A stretch of 34,493 nt of DNA from Bacillota bacterium (GCA_029776205.1 JAKOTQ010000059.1:1-34493), one strand, 5' to 3'; numbered from the stretch's first letter, positions 8,405 to 17,010 are shown. Numbers and translations are program-made. Notes: generated by a model from the sequence alone, not told the origin.

Positions 8405-10201
8405 TTATTGTCCATAAATTTCAAATTCCCGGAGGGAATAGCCGTAAGATGTACCACGGCTGGTTAAAACCAGCTTGACATACCGTGCTTTCGTTGTGCC
8501 GGTAAGAGTAGTGACTTCTCCTGTGCCTGAAGTGGTACTGTAAATTTTGGTCCAGTTGATGCCGTCCTTGGAAACAAAAATTTGCCAAGATTTGGCATAA
8601 GCTTCATTCCACCGGAGTACAAACTTGGACAGCATCGATAATTTCCCCAAATCGACGGTGAGCCATTGGGGATCGGTTTTCTCAACTGTAATCCAGCAAG
8701 TGGCCGGGTTGCCATCGACTGCGCTAGATGCTTGGTAGTCGGAACTTTTGGCGCTAGATGAGGTAACCTTCTTATGCAATGCCAAATTCGTCGTTGGTCG
8801 GGAGGTCAATATCGACGAGATGACCGCCGAATCGTTGGTGTTTACAGAAGAATCTGTGCCCCCAGTGCTTCCAGCGGCAATTTGAACTGCTTTTGAAGCA
8901 TTGACCAGGCCGTACCCGTAATCATCATCAAATCCTGGACTGCCGAGATCTTGAGCGGATTGGTGGATGATATCAATAACTGCCGGCGGAGAAAGAGAAG
9001 GATTGGCAGCCCGTACCAGGGCGACAACACCGGCGACTGCCGGAGAGGCCATGGAGGTTCCGGTCATGGATGCATAACTTGAAGAGCTGCTCATGAAAGT
9101 GCTGGTAATGTTGGAACCCGGAGCTACTACGTCCAGTTCTGGTCCATAGTTTGAGTAGTCTGCCCGGTTGCCGGTGTTGTCAATGGCACCAACAGCGATG
9201 ACCCCGTCACAGTTGGCTGGAAACATCACCGGTCCGCCGCTGTTGCCTGCAGCGGCGACCACATTGGCTCCGCGGCTGATCGCATAGTTTACAGCGTCTT
9301 GCATGGCACTGCTGGTTCCGGTACTGCCAAGGCTGAGATTGATGACGTCTGCCCCATGGTCGGCAGCATATTGGATACCGTTAATAATCGTTGCATAACT
9401 ACCGTTACCCTCATCGTCGAGGACTTTCACCGGCATAATCTTGCTGCCGGAGGCTACGCCGGCGATCCCTTTTCCGTTATTGGCGATGCCTGCGGCAATA
9501 CCGGCAACATGGGTGCCATGGCCCAAATTGTCTTCGGGGTCATTGTCGTTATTGACAAAGTCATATCCTGGGACGATGTTTTCTTGTAAATCTTCGTGAT
9601 CTTTGGTGATACTAGTATCGAGAATGGCAATGGTTACTGCCGAACGTTTGGCGAGGGGAACGGTTTCCCACGCGCGTTCAACGGCAATCGATGCCAGGCT
9701 CCATTGCATCGCATAATACGGATCGTCGGGGGCGGCTTCCGTATTGACCTGATAATTGGGTTCAGCATACTCGATTGCCGGATGGTTACGAAGGGTCTCC
9801 ATGGCAACAAAGTAATTTTGACCATCGGACAGCTTAACCAGAGCTAAACCCAAGGATTGATTGAGGGGTTGAACTTGTGCGTTAAGACGGTTTACAGCTT
9901 GAATGAGAGCATTTAAATGCGTTTGCTCCAAATCGGAAACGTCTTTATATTTGACAATCAGTTCATTGGGTAATATTTGCCGTTGGAAAACGGTATCTCC
10001 GGTAGCGTTGGATTTTCTTATATAGTAACGTTCATTCGATTTGAGAATTACCGATTGACCGTTGGAGTCTTTCGCGACGGTTTGAATGGATTGAACGGTT
10101 ACCGGTTGACCGTTGTCATTTGCCAAAGTAACCTGAGGAGCTATGATTAAAGCGAGGCTGATCAAGGCAATGATAGGGAACCATGGGCGATATTGAACCA
10201 T
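8405..10201 (-). CDS. Secreted S8 subtilisin-like protease with discoidin-like domain
   Basis: A 598-residue extracellular serine protease. Residues 1-27 form a Sec signal peptide (cleavage near VTLA-ND). Residues ~78-153 look like an inhibitor I9 prodomain. The catalytic domain covers ~160-440, with the triad Asp195 (AILDTSI), His228 (LGHGTHVAG) and Ser383 (GTSMASPAVAG). After a Ser/Thr-rich linker, residues ~465-598 resemble an F5/8 type C (discoidin, galactose-binding-like) domain, suggesting binding to a glycan or surface. The ATG start has GGGAGG upstream. The gene is monocistronic with its own promoter region and terminator. A scavenging or envelope-maturation role is possible; the substrate is unknown. 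Confidence 0.93.
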   Translation of the reverse strand: MVQYRPWFPIIALISLALIIAPQVTLANDNGQPVTVQSIQTVAKDSNGQSVILKSNERYYIRKSNATGDTVFQRQILPNELIVKYKDVSDLEQTHLNALIQAVNRLNAQVQPLNQSLGLALVKLSDGQNYFVAMETLRNHPAIEYAEPNYQVNTEAAPDDPYYAMQWSLASIAVERAWETVPLAKRSAVTIAILDTSITKDHEDLQENIVPGYDFVNNDNDPEDNLGHGTHVAGIAAGIANNGKGIAGVASGSKIMPVKVLDDEGNGSYATIINGIQYAADHGADVINLSLGSTGTSSAMQDAVNYAISRGANVVAAAGNSGGPVMFPANCDGVIAVGAIDNTGNRADYSNYGPELDVVAPGSNITSTFMSSSSSYASMTGTSMASPAVAGVVALVRAANPSLSPPAVIDIIHQSAQDLGSPGFDDDYGYGLVNASKAVQIAAGSTGGTDSSVNTNDSAVISSILTSRPTTNLALHKKVTSSSAKSSDYQASSAVDGNPATCWITVEKTDPQWLTVDLGKLSMLSKFVLRWNEAYAKSWQIFVSKDGINWTKIYSTTSGTGEVTTLTGTTKARYVKLVLTSRGTSYGYSLREFEIYGQ

Positions 10202-10232
10202 AATAACCTCCCTGCCAAATGATAAAAGATTA

Positions 10233-10261
10233 TGTCACATTACACCTATGGTGACATTATA
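10233..10261 (-). promoter_or_regulatory. Putative -10 box and operator of the subtilisin gene
   Basis: On the minus strand TATAAT (10256-10261) is followed at once by the inverted repeat TGTCAC-12 bases-GTGACA (10233-10256), about 30-55 bases upstream of the ATG. The -35 region is weak (TGTACA at 16 bases). An inverted repeat over the probable transcription start is what a repressor site would look like; the regulator is unknown. Confidence 0.45.
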
Positions 10262-10455
10262 GTACTTATTTTAAAATTGTACAGTTGTACTTCTTACCAT
10301 TGGGAACTGATCATTCCAGAGGCAACAGAAGATGGTCGAAATAAAGGAAACGATCTACAGTCATAGAAAACGTTGATAGAAATCTGGAAATTGTAGGAGG
10401 TATATAGGAGAAATAGGGAACAATAATTGATGTGTTTTATGAAACGGAGGAAAAT

Positions 10456-11832
10456 ATGATGTCTCTTTTATTGGTGTTCATTCTGATTATCGCAGGACTT
10501 TATGGTATCAGCCGTTCGAAGCGAAACTTTCGCCGCATGTTGGCCGGAGAGTTATCCGGTTGGGTCGAAGCCGGAATCATTACACCGGATCAGGCAGCAC
10601 AGCTAGAGGGTATGTATCAATTGGATCAGTTACCGGAGGAGTCTCAGATCACTCTTTTGAAGACTCTGTTTATGTTCGGGGCGGCGTTAATTGCTTTGGG
10701 GATTATCTCTTTTGTGGCGGCCAATTGGGATCTCATCCCGAAACACTGCAAGTGGATCCTGATTACGTTAGCGATGGTAGGGTCTCATGGTGCGGGGTAT
10801 CGTTTGTGGAAGGTGAAAAACTCTTCCCCTTATTTGGGGCATGCTTTAATTATCCTTGGCACTCTGATATTTGGAGCAGATATCGCGCTTATTGGGCAAA
10901 TTTTTCATCTTCCCGGCGAATATCATCACGGCCTTTTGCTTTGGTCCCTTGGGGCGCTTGGAATGGGGTATGCGGTTCAAAGCGTTCCTCACCTCTTAAT
11001 GGCTATAGGTGCGTCCTTTGGCTGGTTTGTTGCATCGGTGAGGGAGCCGTCTTTTGGAACTTTCTTTTATCTGATGTTATTGCCGGCGGCGGTGTTGCCA
11101 TATGCTTACCGCTATCGATCCCGTGGGACCCATTTCGGATTGGTGCTGGCTTGGGTGATCGGTACGGTTCTTTATCTCTCAACTCCTGATGTACAGCTTA
11201 CTGCCTTTTGGCTGGTATCTGGAGTTTCTGCCATCGCGGCCGGGTTATGGGGGTACGGAGATATGATGGCTAAGCGGGGGAATATAGATTTCGGAGATGA
11301 CTGTAAAATTTCGAGCGCCTTTATCTTAAGTGTGCTCGGATATATTTTAACCTTTCAGAAGGTGATTGAGGGAATGATCGCCGATAGTATCCATTGGCCG
11401 TCATGGGAGGGTATGACGGTTTGGGCCTTATTATGCATTGGAGCAATGGGGCTGGTGACGAGCGGATATTATCGAAATTCAGCGAAGGAAGAAAAATCCG
11501 ACTATCTTGTGGTGTGTTTAGGCGGGATTGTTTGCGCAGTGGTTGGGCTTTTCCAAGGGAGTTGGGCAGTGATTGCCGGGATTGTGACGATGAATATTTT
11601 AGTCATTTTATTTGGAGGGTATTTTTTCTGGAAAGGGGTATCATCGTTAGACCGGCGCTATTTCTGGCTGGGATTGGCCCTGCTGATTATCGTTGTGGTC
11701 AGCCGGTTCTTCGAATATGATACCGGTTTGCTTTGGAAATCGGTTTCGTTTATTCTGGCAGGTATTGGTTTGATATATGGCGGGATTTTATTTGAGAAGA
11801 AACGGGGAGGGGTGTTGAAGGATGGGACGTAA
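10456..11832 (+). CDS. DUF2157 multi-pass membrane protein
   Basis: A roughly 458-residue integral membrane protein of unknown function. The first ~75 residues include a cytoplasmic part with a DUF2157-like pattern (GWVEAGIITPDQAAQL). This is followed by at least ten hydrophobic helices, for example FMFGAALIALGIISFVAANW, ending near residue 450. Two adjacent ATG codons follow a GGAGG site; the first is used. Its 3' end overlaps the start of the next gene by 11 bases, indicating translational coupling. DUF2157 proteins often occur beside GDYXXLXY-domain proteins, and that is the case here. No enzymatic motif is visible. Confidence 0.82.
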   Translation: MMSLLLVFILIIAGLYGISRSKRNFRRMLAGELSGWVEAGIITPDQAAQLEGMYQLDQLPEESQITLLKTLFMFGAALIALGIISFVAANWDLIPKHCKWILITLAMVGSHGAGYRLWKVKNSSPYLGHALIILGTLIFGADIALIGQIFHLPGEYHHGLLLWSLGALGMGYAVQSVPHLLMAIGASFGWFVASVREPSFGTFFYLMLLPAAVLPYAYRYRSRGTHFGLVLAWVIGTVLYLSTPDVQLTAFWLVSGVSAIAAGLWGYGDMMAKRGNIDFGDDCKISSAFILSVLGYILTFQKVIEGMIADSIHWPSWEGMTVWALLCIGAMGLVTSGYYRNSAKEEKSDYLVVCLGGIVCAVVGLFQGSWAVIAGIVTMNILVILFGGYFFWKGVSSLDRRYFWLGLALLIIVVVSRFFEYDTGLLWKSVSFILAGIGLIYGGILFEKKRGGVLKDGT

Positions 11833-12343
11833 AACCATAGGATTTGCAAGTGCTGTCTTATTGCAATTGCTCATCTTGTTGATCATCGTGATACCGCGCT
11901 GGAGTATCATTATGCAGGGGAGAACCATCATTTTGGAGACCCTGCCCTATGATCCCTATCATATCTTTCGTGGCTATTATATGGATCTTCGTTATCGGAT
12001 TGCCGTTCCGGAAAATCTTCCGGGGAATACGGAATTTAAACCAGGCCGTGATTATTATGTGATATTAGCGCCGGATGAAACCGGAATATGGCAGCCGGCG
12101 GCAGTGGCGGACAGTCTTCCTCAGACCTTGAAACCGAATGAGGCTGTGATTCGTGGACGTTATCGTTATGGCCAGTTGGATTTTTCCATCAACCAATATT
12201 ACTTGCCGGAGAACCGCAGGCTTCAAGTAGAAAAGTTGTTACGGGACTCGCAACAACCGGCCTTGGTAGAGGTGAAGGTGAAAAATAACGGAACAGCTGC
12301 TATCTTTCAAATTATCATTGAGGGGCAGCGGTTTCGATATTAG
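11822..12343 (+). CDS. GDYXXLXY-domain membrane-anchored protein
   Basis: A 173-residue protein with one N-terminal hydrophobic helix (residues ~8-27, LLQLLILLIIVIP) and an extracytoplasmic beta-rich domain. The family motif appears as GYYMDLRY (residues ~50-58), a variant of GDYxxLxY with Asp replaced by Tyr. It overlaps the DUF2157 gene and very probably works with it in the membrane. The role of the pair is not known. About 180 bases of featureless DNA follow, up to the convergent Spo0E-like gene. Confidence 0.8.
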   Translation: MGRKTIGFASAVLLQLLILLIIVIPRWSIIMQGRTIILETLPYDPYHIFRGYYMDLRYRIAVPENLPGNTEFKPGRDYYVILAPDETGIWQPAAVADSLPQTLKPNEAVIRGRYRYGQLDFSINQYYLPENRRLQVEKLLRDSQQPALVEVKVKNNGTAAIFQIIIEGQRFRY

Positions 12344-12527
12344 GTACGGAGTTGTAGGTAAAAGGTTATGAAGAGCCGAAGCAGGTGTTGGTTACAGGTA
12401 ATGACGACAGGATGACTTCAAGACAAAAGTTATCAGTTGATGTTGATCCCTTTGAGGCTGTCAAATTGAAGTTCATCGTTCATCGAAGCACTATAGACAT
12501 GACAATTGAACAGCTTGACATGATGAA

Positions 12528-12803
12528 TTACTTATGAAGGGGGCGGGATGACTGCGTCGTTTGCTTTTGGTAACGATTTAACAAATGATCCAATTCGATG
12601 CTAGCCTGAAGAACATCAGCATCGGTATAACCCCGCTCGTTCCAGAGGTCCTGAAGTTTTTTGCGACTTGCAGCGATTAAGTTTTCCAGATTTTGAGTTT
12701 GCTTCTTCAATTCCCATACATCCCATTGAGTATTCAAAACATGAAATATTATAACATAAAACGGGTGGGAGGTGTTGCGAAATTGGTAAAATTTTTCCAA
12801 CAA
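12528..12803 (-). CDS. Spo0E-like aspartyl-phosphate phosphatase
   Basis: Spo0E-family proteins are short helical hairpins that dephosphorylate Spo0A~P and so delay sporulation. The C-terminal ~55 residues fit: a first helix ENLIAASRKKLQDLWNERG, then DADVLQASIELDHLLNRYQK, whose SIELD corresponds to the family SQELD signature. The open frame begins with a TTG at 12803 that lacks a good ribosome site; the true start may be internal, just before the first helix, for example a TTG near 12705. This gene supports the organism being a spore former. It lies divergent to the response-regulator gene and could also act on another receiver, which is speculative. Confidence 0.7.
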   Translation of the reverse strand: MLEKFYQFRNTSHPFYVIIFHVLNTQWDVWELKKQTQNLENLIAASRKKLQDLWNERGYTDADVLQASIELDHLLNRYQKQTTQSSRPLHK

Positions 12804-12912
12804 ATCCGGAATTTTATTTATATACAGATGTAGGCGCCTTTTTGTTGAGCGCTATACCCGGTCACTAAATGGAAAAATTTATAAATTAATATAAAAAATG
12901 GTAATAGTAATA

Positions 12913-12941
12913 TTGACAAAATTTTACAATTGAATTAAGAT
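12913..12941 (+). promoter_or_regulatory. Probable sigma-A promoter of the response regulator
   Basis: TTGACA (12913-12918), 17 bases, then TAAGAT (12936-12941), in a very A+T-rich stretch about 47 bases upstream of the ATG. It has a perfect -35 and a 4/6 match at -10. Confidence 0.6.
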
Positions 12942-12987
12942 AAAAAATGTTTTGATATATTTATTTCATAAACATTGGAGGGCAAAA

Positions 12988-13629
12988 ATGCAAGCAGCAA
13001 GAGTAATGCTTGTGGATAAGGATATCAAATATTTAAACTGGTTGATTCAGGAGATCAATCATTATCCGGTGATGACTGTCGAATCGTTGGCTACATCCAG
13101 CCAGCAAATTCTTACCGGTTTAAAAGATAAAACCATCGATTTGATTTTGATGGATATTCATTTGGACAAGGCGGAATCAGATTCTCCAAACTCAGGGATA
13201 CAAATTATTTATGATATTCGGGAGATACATCCGACAGTTAAACTTATTGTTGTATCTGACGACGACAGGGAAGAGTGTATCGTTGAGAGTATTTTTGCAG
13301 GTGCGGATGGCTACCTTTTTAAGAAAGATATTGCCATAGAATTAAAGAAGATTGAAAATTGGCTGAAGGGTGAGAAATGCCCCATGGAAGTCATTATCAG
13401 CAAATTTCGGGAACTTCAAATAGAATTGCTAAAGAGCCGATTGACTCAAGCGGAGCGGGATGTATTTGACCTGCTTAGCTTGGGGCTGAATCAACGTGAA
13501 ATTAGCGAAAAACTGTTTAAATCCAATGCAACCATTAAAAAACAGGTGAAACAAATTTTAATCAAATTTGAAGTGTTTTCTACAAAAGAGCTACTCAAAA
13601 AAATTAGACGTCATATTCAATTTTGTTAA
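12988..13629 (+). CDS. Orphan response regulator with LuxR-type HTH
   Basis: A 213-residue DNA-binding response regulator. The receiver domain (residues ~1-125) has the acidic pair in VDKD, the phospho-acceptor Asp in LILMDIHLD, the conserved Ser in VVSDDD and Lys in LFKKDI. The C-terminal ~65 residues form a GerE/LuxR helix-turn-helix (LTQAERDVFDLLSLGLNQRE, then ISEKLFKSNATIKKQVKQI). The ATG is preceded by GGAGGG. No histidine kinase gene lies nearby, so its kinase is encoded elsewhere. It ends at a strong terminator and is therefore a separate transcription unit from the secretion operon, though its position makes it a candidate regulator of that operon. Confidence 0.88.
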   Translation: MQAARVMLVDKDIKYLNWLIQEINHYPVMTVESLATSSQQILTGLKDKTIDLILMDIHLDKAESDSPNSGIQIIYDIREIHPTVKLIVVSDDDREECIVESIFAGADGYLFKKDIAIELKKIENWLKGEKCPMEVIISKFRELQIELLKSRLTQAERDVFDLLSLGLNQREISEKLFKSNATIKKQVKQILIKFEVFSTKELLKKIRRHIQFC

Positions 13630-13686
13630 AGAGAGATAACTACCTTTAATTGCAAAGGGCTTGAAATCGAATTATCCAAATATTGT

Positions 13687-13720
13687 AAAAAGTACCATAG
13701 TTTATGGTACTTTTTGTTTT
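13687..13720 (+). terminator. Rho-independent terminator after response regulator
   Basis: AAAAAGTACCATA (13687-13699) pairs perfectly with TATGGTACTTTTT (13703-13715) around a 3-base loop, followed by more T residues. It isolates the response-regulator gene from the T4SS operon. Confidence 0.9.
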
Positions 13721-13780
13721 GGAGGAGCAAAAAAGAGTGGACTCATCAAAAATGTAAAAAATTGTTATTTTTAACTCAAA

Positions 13781-13792
13781 TGATAGTTATCA
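13781..13792. promoter_or_regulatory. Palindrome upstream of the T4SS operon
   Basis: TGATA-GT-TATCA (flanked to give ATGATAGTTATCAT) lies about 25 bases before the GTG of the XRE-like gene, in the operon's only obvious promoter region. It recalls the half-sites of Fur-type boxes but has a 5-2-5 layout, so it may instead bind the XRE-like protein. No convincing -35/-10 pair could be fixed here. Confidence 0.4.
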
Positions 13793-13816
13793 TTTTCATT
13801 GCAAAGGGTTGATATA

Positions 13817-14065
13817 GTGGCACCAAAACAAAGGATTCGTTTAAAGTTACGACAGGCCCGTTTGAAACGAGTGGTTTTGGGCCCGGATGGGGTTCCCCAT
13901 ACCATGAAGCAGTCTGAGGCTGCCAAAGAGATTTCTGCCAAGTATGACGTGAATTTGGGTGCGTGTTATTTTGGCATGATCGAACGGGGTGAAAAGACCG
14001 GAAGCGTCAAAGTGATGAAAGCCATTGCTCATTATTTTGGGTTGGACATTCGAGATATTTTGTAA
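13817..14065 (+). CDS. Small XRE-like helix-turn-helix regulator
   Basis: An 82-residue protein that looks like a single Cro/C1-type DNA-binding domain: KQSEAAKEISAKYDVNLGAC is a plausible helix-turn-helix, followed by the family-like YFGMIERGEKTGSVKVMKAI and the closing AHYFGLDIRDIL. The GTG start at 13817 has AAAGGG 8 bases upstream; a TTG 18 bases earlier overlaps that ribosome site and is unlikely. It is the first gene of the secretion operon, 49 bases before trbF, so an autoregulatory role over the T4SS genes is reasonable. The palindrome just upstream is a candidate operator. Confidence 0.8.
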   Translation: MAPKQRIRLKLRQARLKRVVLGPDGVPHTMKQSEAAKEISAKYDVNLGACYFGMIERGEKTGSVKVMKAIAHYFGLDIRDIL

Positions 14066-14114
14066 TACGAGGTGAAATAAATTATGCCTTGGCAGCAATA
14101 GGAGGGATGATTGG

Positions 14115-14810
14115 ATGAGTGTCAAGGAGTTGAATGAACCAACACCAAGTTACAAGCCGCTTGAAGAACCGGTGACACCGTATATGAAGGCTAAAGCGGA
14201 ATGGGATGATCGAATTGGGACAGCTCGGGTTCAAGCATTTAATTGGCGGTTATGTGCTCTTGGTTCAATCGGTCTTTCCATTATTTTAGCATTTGGCTTA
14301 ATTTATCAAAGTTCGAAAAGTACGGTGGTGCCATATGTGGTTCAAGTGGATCGGGAGGGATTGGCCCAGGCTGTTGGACCGGCTAAGCAAAGTAATTATA
14401 TACCACAAGAGAAAGAAATTAAGTATTTTTTAGGGCAATTTGTGCAAAAGGCCAGGAGTATTCCGCTTGATCCGGTTGTGGCTAAGCAAAACTGGCTTTC
14501 AGTGTATGCTTTTTTGCTTCCGTCAGCAGCCGCTAAAATGAACGAAATTGTCAAACAGGAAAACCCCCTGGGCAAGGTGGGGATTGAAACGGTTCAGGTT
14601 GAGGTTAATGTGATTGTGAAGATGTCTGAAAATACCTATCAAATTCGTTGGCGGGAAGAAGTGTTTTCCAAAGAGGGAGCTATAAAGGAAAGTTCCAGGA
14701 TGACCGGTCTTTTTACTATCAGTTTGTCAACTCCGAAAACGGAAAAGGAAGTTTTAGTGAATCCCTTGGGATTGTATGTCAAGGATTTTTCGTGGTCGAA
14801 AGAATTGTAG
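14115..14810 (+). CDS. trbF: TrbF/VirB8-like T4SS inner-membrane protein
   Basis: Bitopic inner-membrane component that links the cytoplasmic ATPases to the core complex of a type IV secretion system. The short cytoplasmic N-terminus has the TrbF-type signature PYMKAKAEWDDRIGTARVQA. A single transmembrane helix follows (residues ~47-67, ALGSIGLSIILAFGLIYQ), then VVPYVVQVDREG, and a periplasmic NTF2-like VirB8 domain up to residue 231. The ATG has GGAGGG upstream. It heads the structural genes; trbG starts about 24 bases downstream. In classic trb operons F-G-I come after B-C-D-E-J-L, so the block order here is reversed. Confidence 0.92.
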   Translation: MSVKELNEPTPSYKPLEEPVTPYMKAKAEWDDRIGTARVQAFNWRLCALGSIGLSIILAFGLIYQSSKSTVVPYVVQVDREGLAQAVGPAKQSNYIPQEKEIKYFLGQFVQKARSIPLDPVVAKQNWLSVYAFLLPSAAAKMNEIVKQENPLGKVGIETVQVEVNVIVKMSENTYQIRWREEVFSKEGAIKESSRMTGLFTISLSTPKTEKEVLVNPLGLYVKDFSWSKEL

Positions 14811-14834
14811 GGAGATCTAAAGGAGGAGAATCAA

Positions 14835-15668
14835 TTGAAAAAAGGGTTGTTGATTTTATGGATTTTGCTCTTAAGTCTCTGTGCTCAGTATGTTTGGGCC
14901 GAAGAAACGATCGCTCCAGATCCATTGGAGCGGAAAGCTGTTAAGGAACTAGTTGAGGATAACACTCAAAATGTCAGGGATGCGATATCCAAAAATGGGG
15001 CCGTAGTTTATACCTATATTCCCAATCAATTGTTCCGTGTCTATTGTCAGGAAGAACGTTTGGTTGATATTCAGTTACAACCAGGCGAAGAGCTGATTTA
15101 CATTGGTGGCGGAGATACTGTCCGCTGGGTGGTTGATAAGGAGATTTCCGGTTCCGGAGCTGCCAAACAATGGCATGTTTATGTCAAACCGCTGAAAGCT
15201 GGATTAATGACAAACTTTGTTATCAATACGGACAAACATACATATCATTTGGAGTTAATCGCCACCACGTGGTATACTCCGGTGATTTCCTGGGTTTATC
15301 CTCAAGAAGAAAAGATCGCGTTATTACGGCAAAAAGCGGAAGAGAAAAAACGTGAAGAAGAAAGCATTGTATTAGGCAACGGAACTTTGGAAAGTTTGAA
15401 TTTTGGTTATATCATCACGGCTAAGTCTAAACGTTATTCCTGGAAACCCAAGATGGTTTTTGATGATGGCTTAAAAACATATATTCAGATGCCAGTCGAG
15501 ATGAGATCCAGCGAAGCTCCAGCGTTGTTCATCAAAGAGGGTAAAGAATTGGTGTTGGTCAATTATCGGGTAAAAAATAATTACTATATTGTTGACAGGC
15601 TTTTTAACGAAGCTGAATTACGTTGTGGCCCCAAACAGGTGATCTACATCAAAAAAGTGAGCCGATAG
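14835..15668 (+). CDS. trbG: TrbG/VirB9-like T4SS core-complex protein
   Basis: Periplasmic/outer-membrane core component of the T4SS channel. A signal peptide occupies residues 1-22 (LLILWILLLSLCAQYVWA). The mature protein carries VirB9/CagX features: an N-terminal beta domain with LQPGEELIYIGGGDTVRW and the strand TYHLELIATTW, and a C-terminal domain starting around LNFGYIITAK. The start is TTG with a strong AAAGGAGG site. No lipobox is present, and no separate VirB7 lipoprotein is found in the operon. The presence of a VirB9 protein argues for an outer membrane in the host. Identification is firm by sequence pattern and position between trbF and trbI. Confidence 0.9.
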   Translation: MKKGLLILWILLLSLCAQYVWAEETIAPDPLERKAVKELVEDNTQNVRDAISKNGAVVYTYIPNQLFRVYCQEERLVDIQLQPGEELIYIGGGDTVRWVVDKEISGSGAAKQWHVYVKPLKAGLMTNFVINTDKHTYHLELIATTWYTPVISWVYPQEEKIALLRQKAEEKKREEESIVLGNGTLESLNFGYIITAKSKRYSWKPKMVFDDGLKTYIQMPVEMRSSEAPALFIKEGKELVLVNYRVKNNYYIVDRLFNEAELRCGPKQVIYIKKVSR

Positions 15669-15680
15669 GAGGATATAGCT

Positions 15681-16964
15681 GTGGATGATCGATATGAAGA
15701 TAACGATGTTGTAACCAGCAACGGTTCCAATGGGAACAATTCATTTGGAATGTCCTCAAATTCCAGCCTGATCAGGCCTAAACCGCCGACAGGTACTGCA
15801 TTTAACCGGCGGACTGTCATGACGATGGTTTTATCATTCGGAGCATTGATCATGTTTGGCATTATGTATGCTTTTACCCCACAGCAACCAGCAAATCAGG
15901 AAGTGGTGGGTGAAAGTCTAAAGCCGGAGCAAAATACCGGGCCGATGTACACCCAAACGCCGGATATGCTGAATAACTTACCCAGTACCTATCAGGACAG
16001 TAACCGTAATCTTCCCTTACCTCCTTATGAAAATGACCATATTTACCCTGATGTCATTGAGAGTGGATCGTTTTTGGCGCGGGAATCGGATTTGCTTCCA
16101 AATATGTTATCTGTCAATGATAGAACTCAACTTACGCAGGAAGAAAAAGAAGCGATGGAAGCACGCCGCAGCCAAATACGGTTTGGAAGCGTTCAACGAA
16201 CGACATCGTCAAAAGAAAAACCTGAGGTAAATGAGGAAGCGGAACTGTTGAAAGAGATCTTAGCCAGTCAGGCTTATGTCAGCTCAGAGGAGGGACAAGC
16301 TCCAAAAGAAGGCCAGATACAGAAGGAAGATTTTTTGAAGAAAAATCATGGCATGAGCTTCTATGCCGCTTCTACATTACAAGCGCCAGTGTCCCGATAT
16401 GAAATAAAAGCCGGGACCATCGTGCCGGCAGTGTTAATTACCGGAATCAACAGCGATTTACCCGGATATCTTGTGGCTCAGGTTCGGGAGAATGTCTATG
16501 ATACCGTGAGCGGCCGGTATTTATTGATTCCTCAAGGCAGCCGGTTAATTGGTATATACGACAGCAAAGTGGAATTTGGGCAGAAACGGGTGATGGTGGT
16601 ATGGACAAGGGTTATTTATCCCAACGGATATTCATTGGATTTGGAAAATATGTCCGGTGTGGATAGTAGCGGTTATTCGGGTTTAAAAGATAAAGTCAAC
16701 AATCACTATTCGAAGTTATTTTCAGCTGCCATTTTAACCAGTGTTTTAAGTGCCGGAGTAAAAAATGCGACGGATTCAAATACGCCTCAGTCGGGGTATG
16801 ACGATGCCCTTGGCGAAGCCATGGCTGAAAACATCGCCAATCTCGGTACCCAGCTGGTTGAGAAAAATCTGAATGTTCAACCGACTATCGAAATTAGGCC
16901 TGGTTTCCGATTTAATGTGTTTGTTCATAAGGATTTTATACTAAAACCCTATAATGCTTTATGA
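15681..16964 (+). CDS. trbI: TrbI/VirB10-like T4SS core protein
   Basis: The VirB10 family spans from the inner membrane to the outer-membrane pore and gates the channel. Residues ~1-45 are a low-complexity Ser/Asn-rich cytoplasmic tail, followed by a transmembrane helix (~48-67, MTMVLSFGALIMFGIMYAF). A long Pro/Glu/Gln-rich periplasmic linker runs to ~residue 225. The conserved TrbI domain then shows IKAGTIVPAVLITGINSDLP, LIPQGSRLIGIYDS and VVWTRVIYPNGYSLDL, ending with RPGFRFNVFVHKDFIL. The start is GTG after AGGAGG. Length of 427 aa is usual. Together with TrbG this indicates a two-membrane envelope. Confidence 0.95.
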   Translation: MDDRYEDNDVVTSNGSNGNNSFGMSSNSSLIRPKPPTGTAFNRRTVMTMVLSFGALIMFGIMYAFTPQQPANQEVVGESLKPEQNTGPMYTQTPDMLNNLPSTYQDSNRNLPLPPYENDHIYPDVIESGSFLARESDLLPNMLSVNDRTQLTQEEKEAMEARRSQIRFGSVQRTTSSKEKPEVNEEAELLKEILASQAYVSSEEGQAPKEGQIQKEDFLKKNHGMSFYAASTLQAPVSRYEIKAGTIVPAVLITGINSDLPGYLVAQVRENVYDTVSGRYLLIPQGSRLIGIYDSKVEFGQKRVMVVWTRVIYPNGYSLDLENMSGVDSSGYSGLKDKVNNHYSKLFSAAILTSVLSAGVKNATDSNTPQSGYDDALGEAMAENIANLGTQLVEKNLNVQPTIEIRPGFRFNVFVHKDFILKPYNAL

Positions 16965-17010
16965 TTTATCGATTCACTGATTTTCTCGAAGGGAGGGAAG
17001 GGGAGTAACG

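Noticed and set aside
10560-11189. A 209-codon open frame inside the DUF2157 gene
   Set aside because: It lies in another frame of a clear membrane-protein gene, has no ribosome site and a composition rich in Gly/Ser/Cys without domain features.
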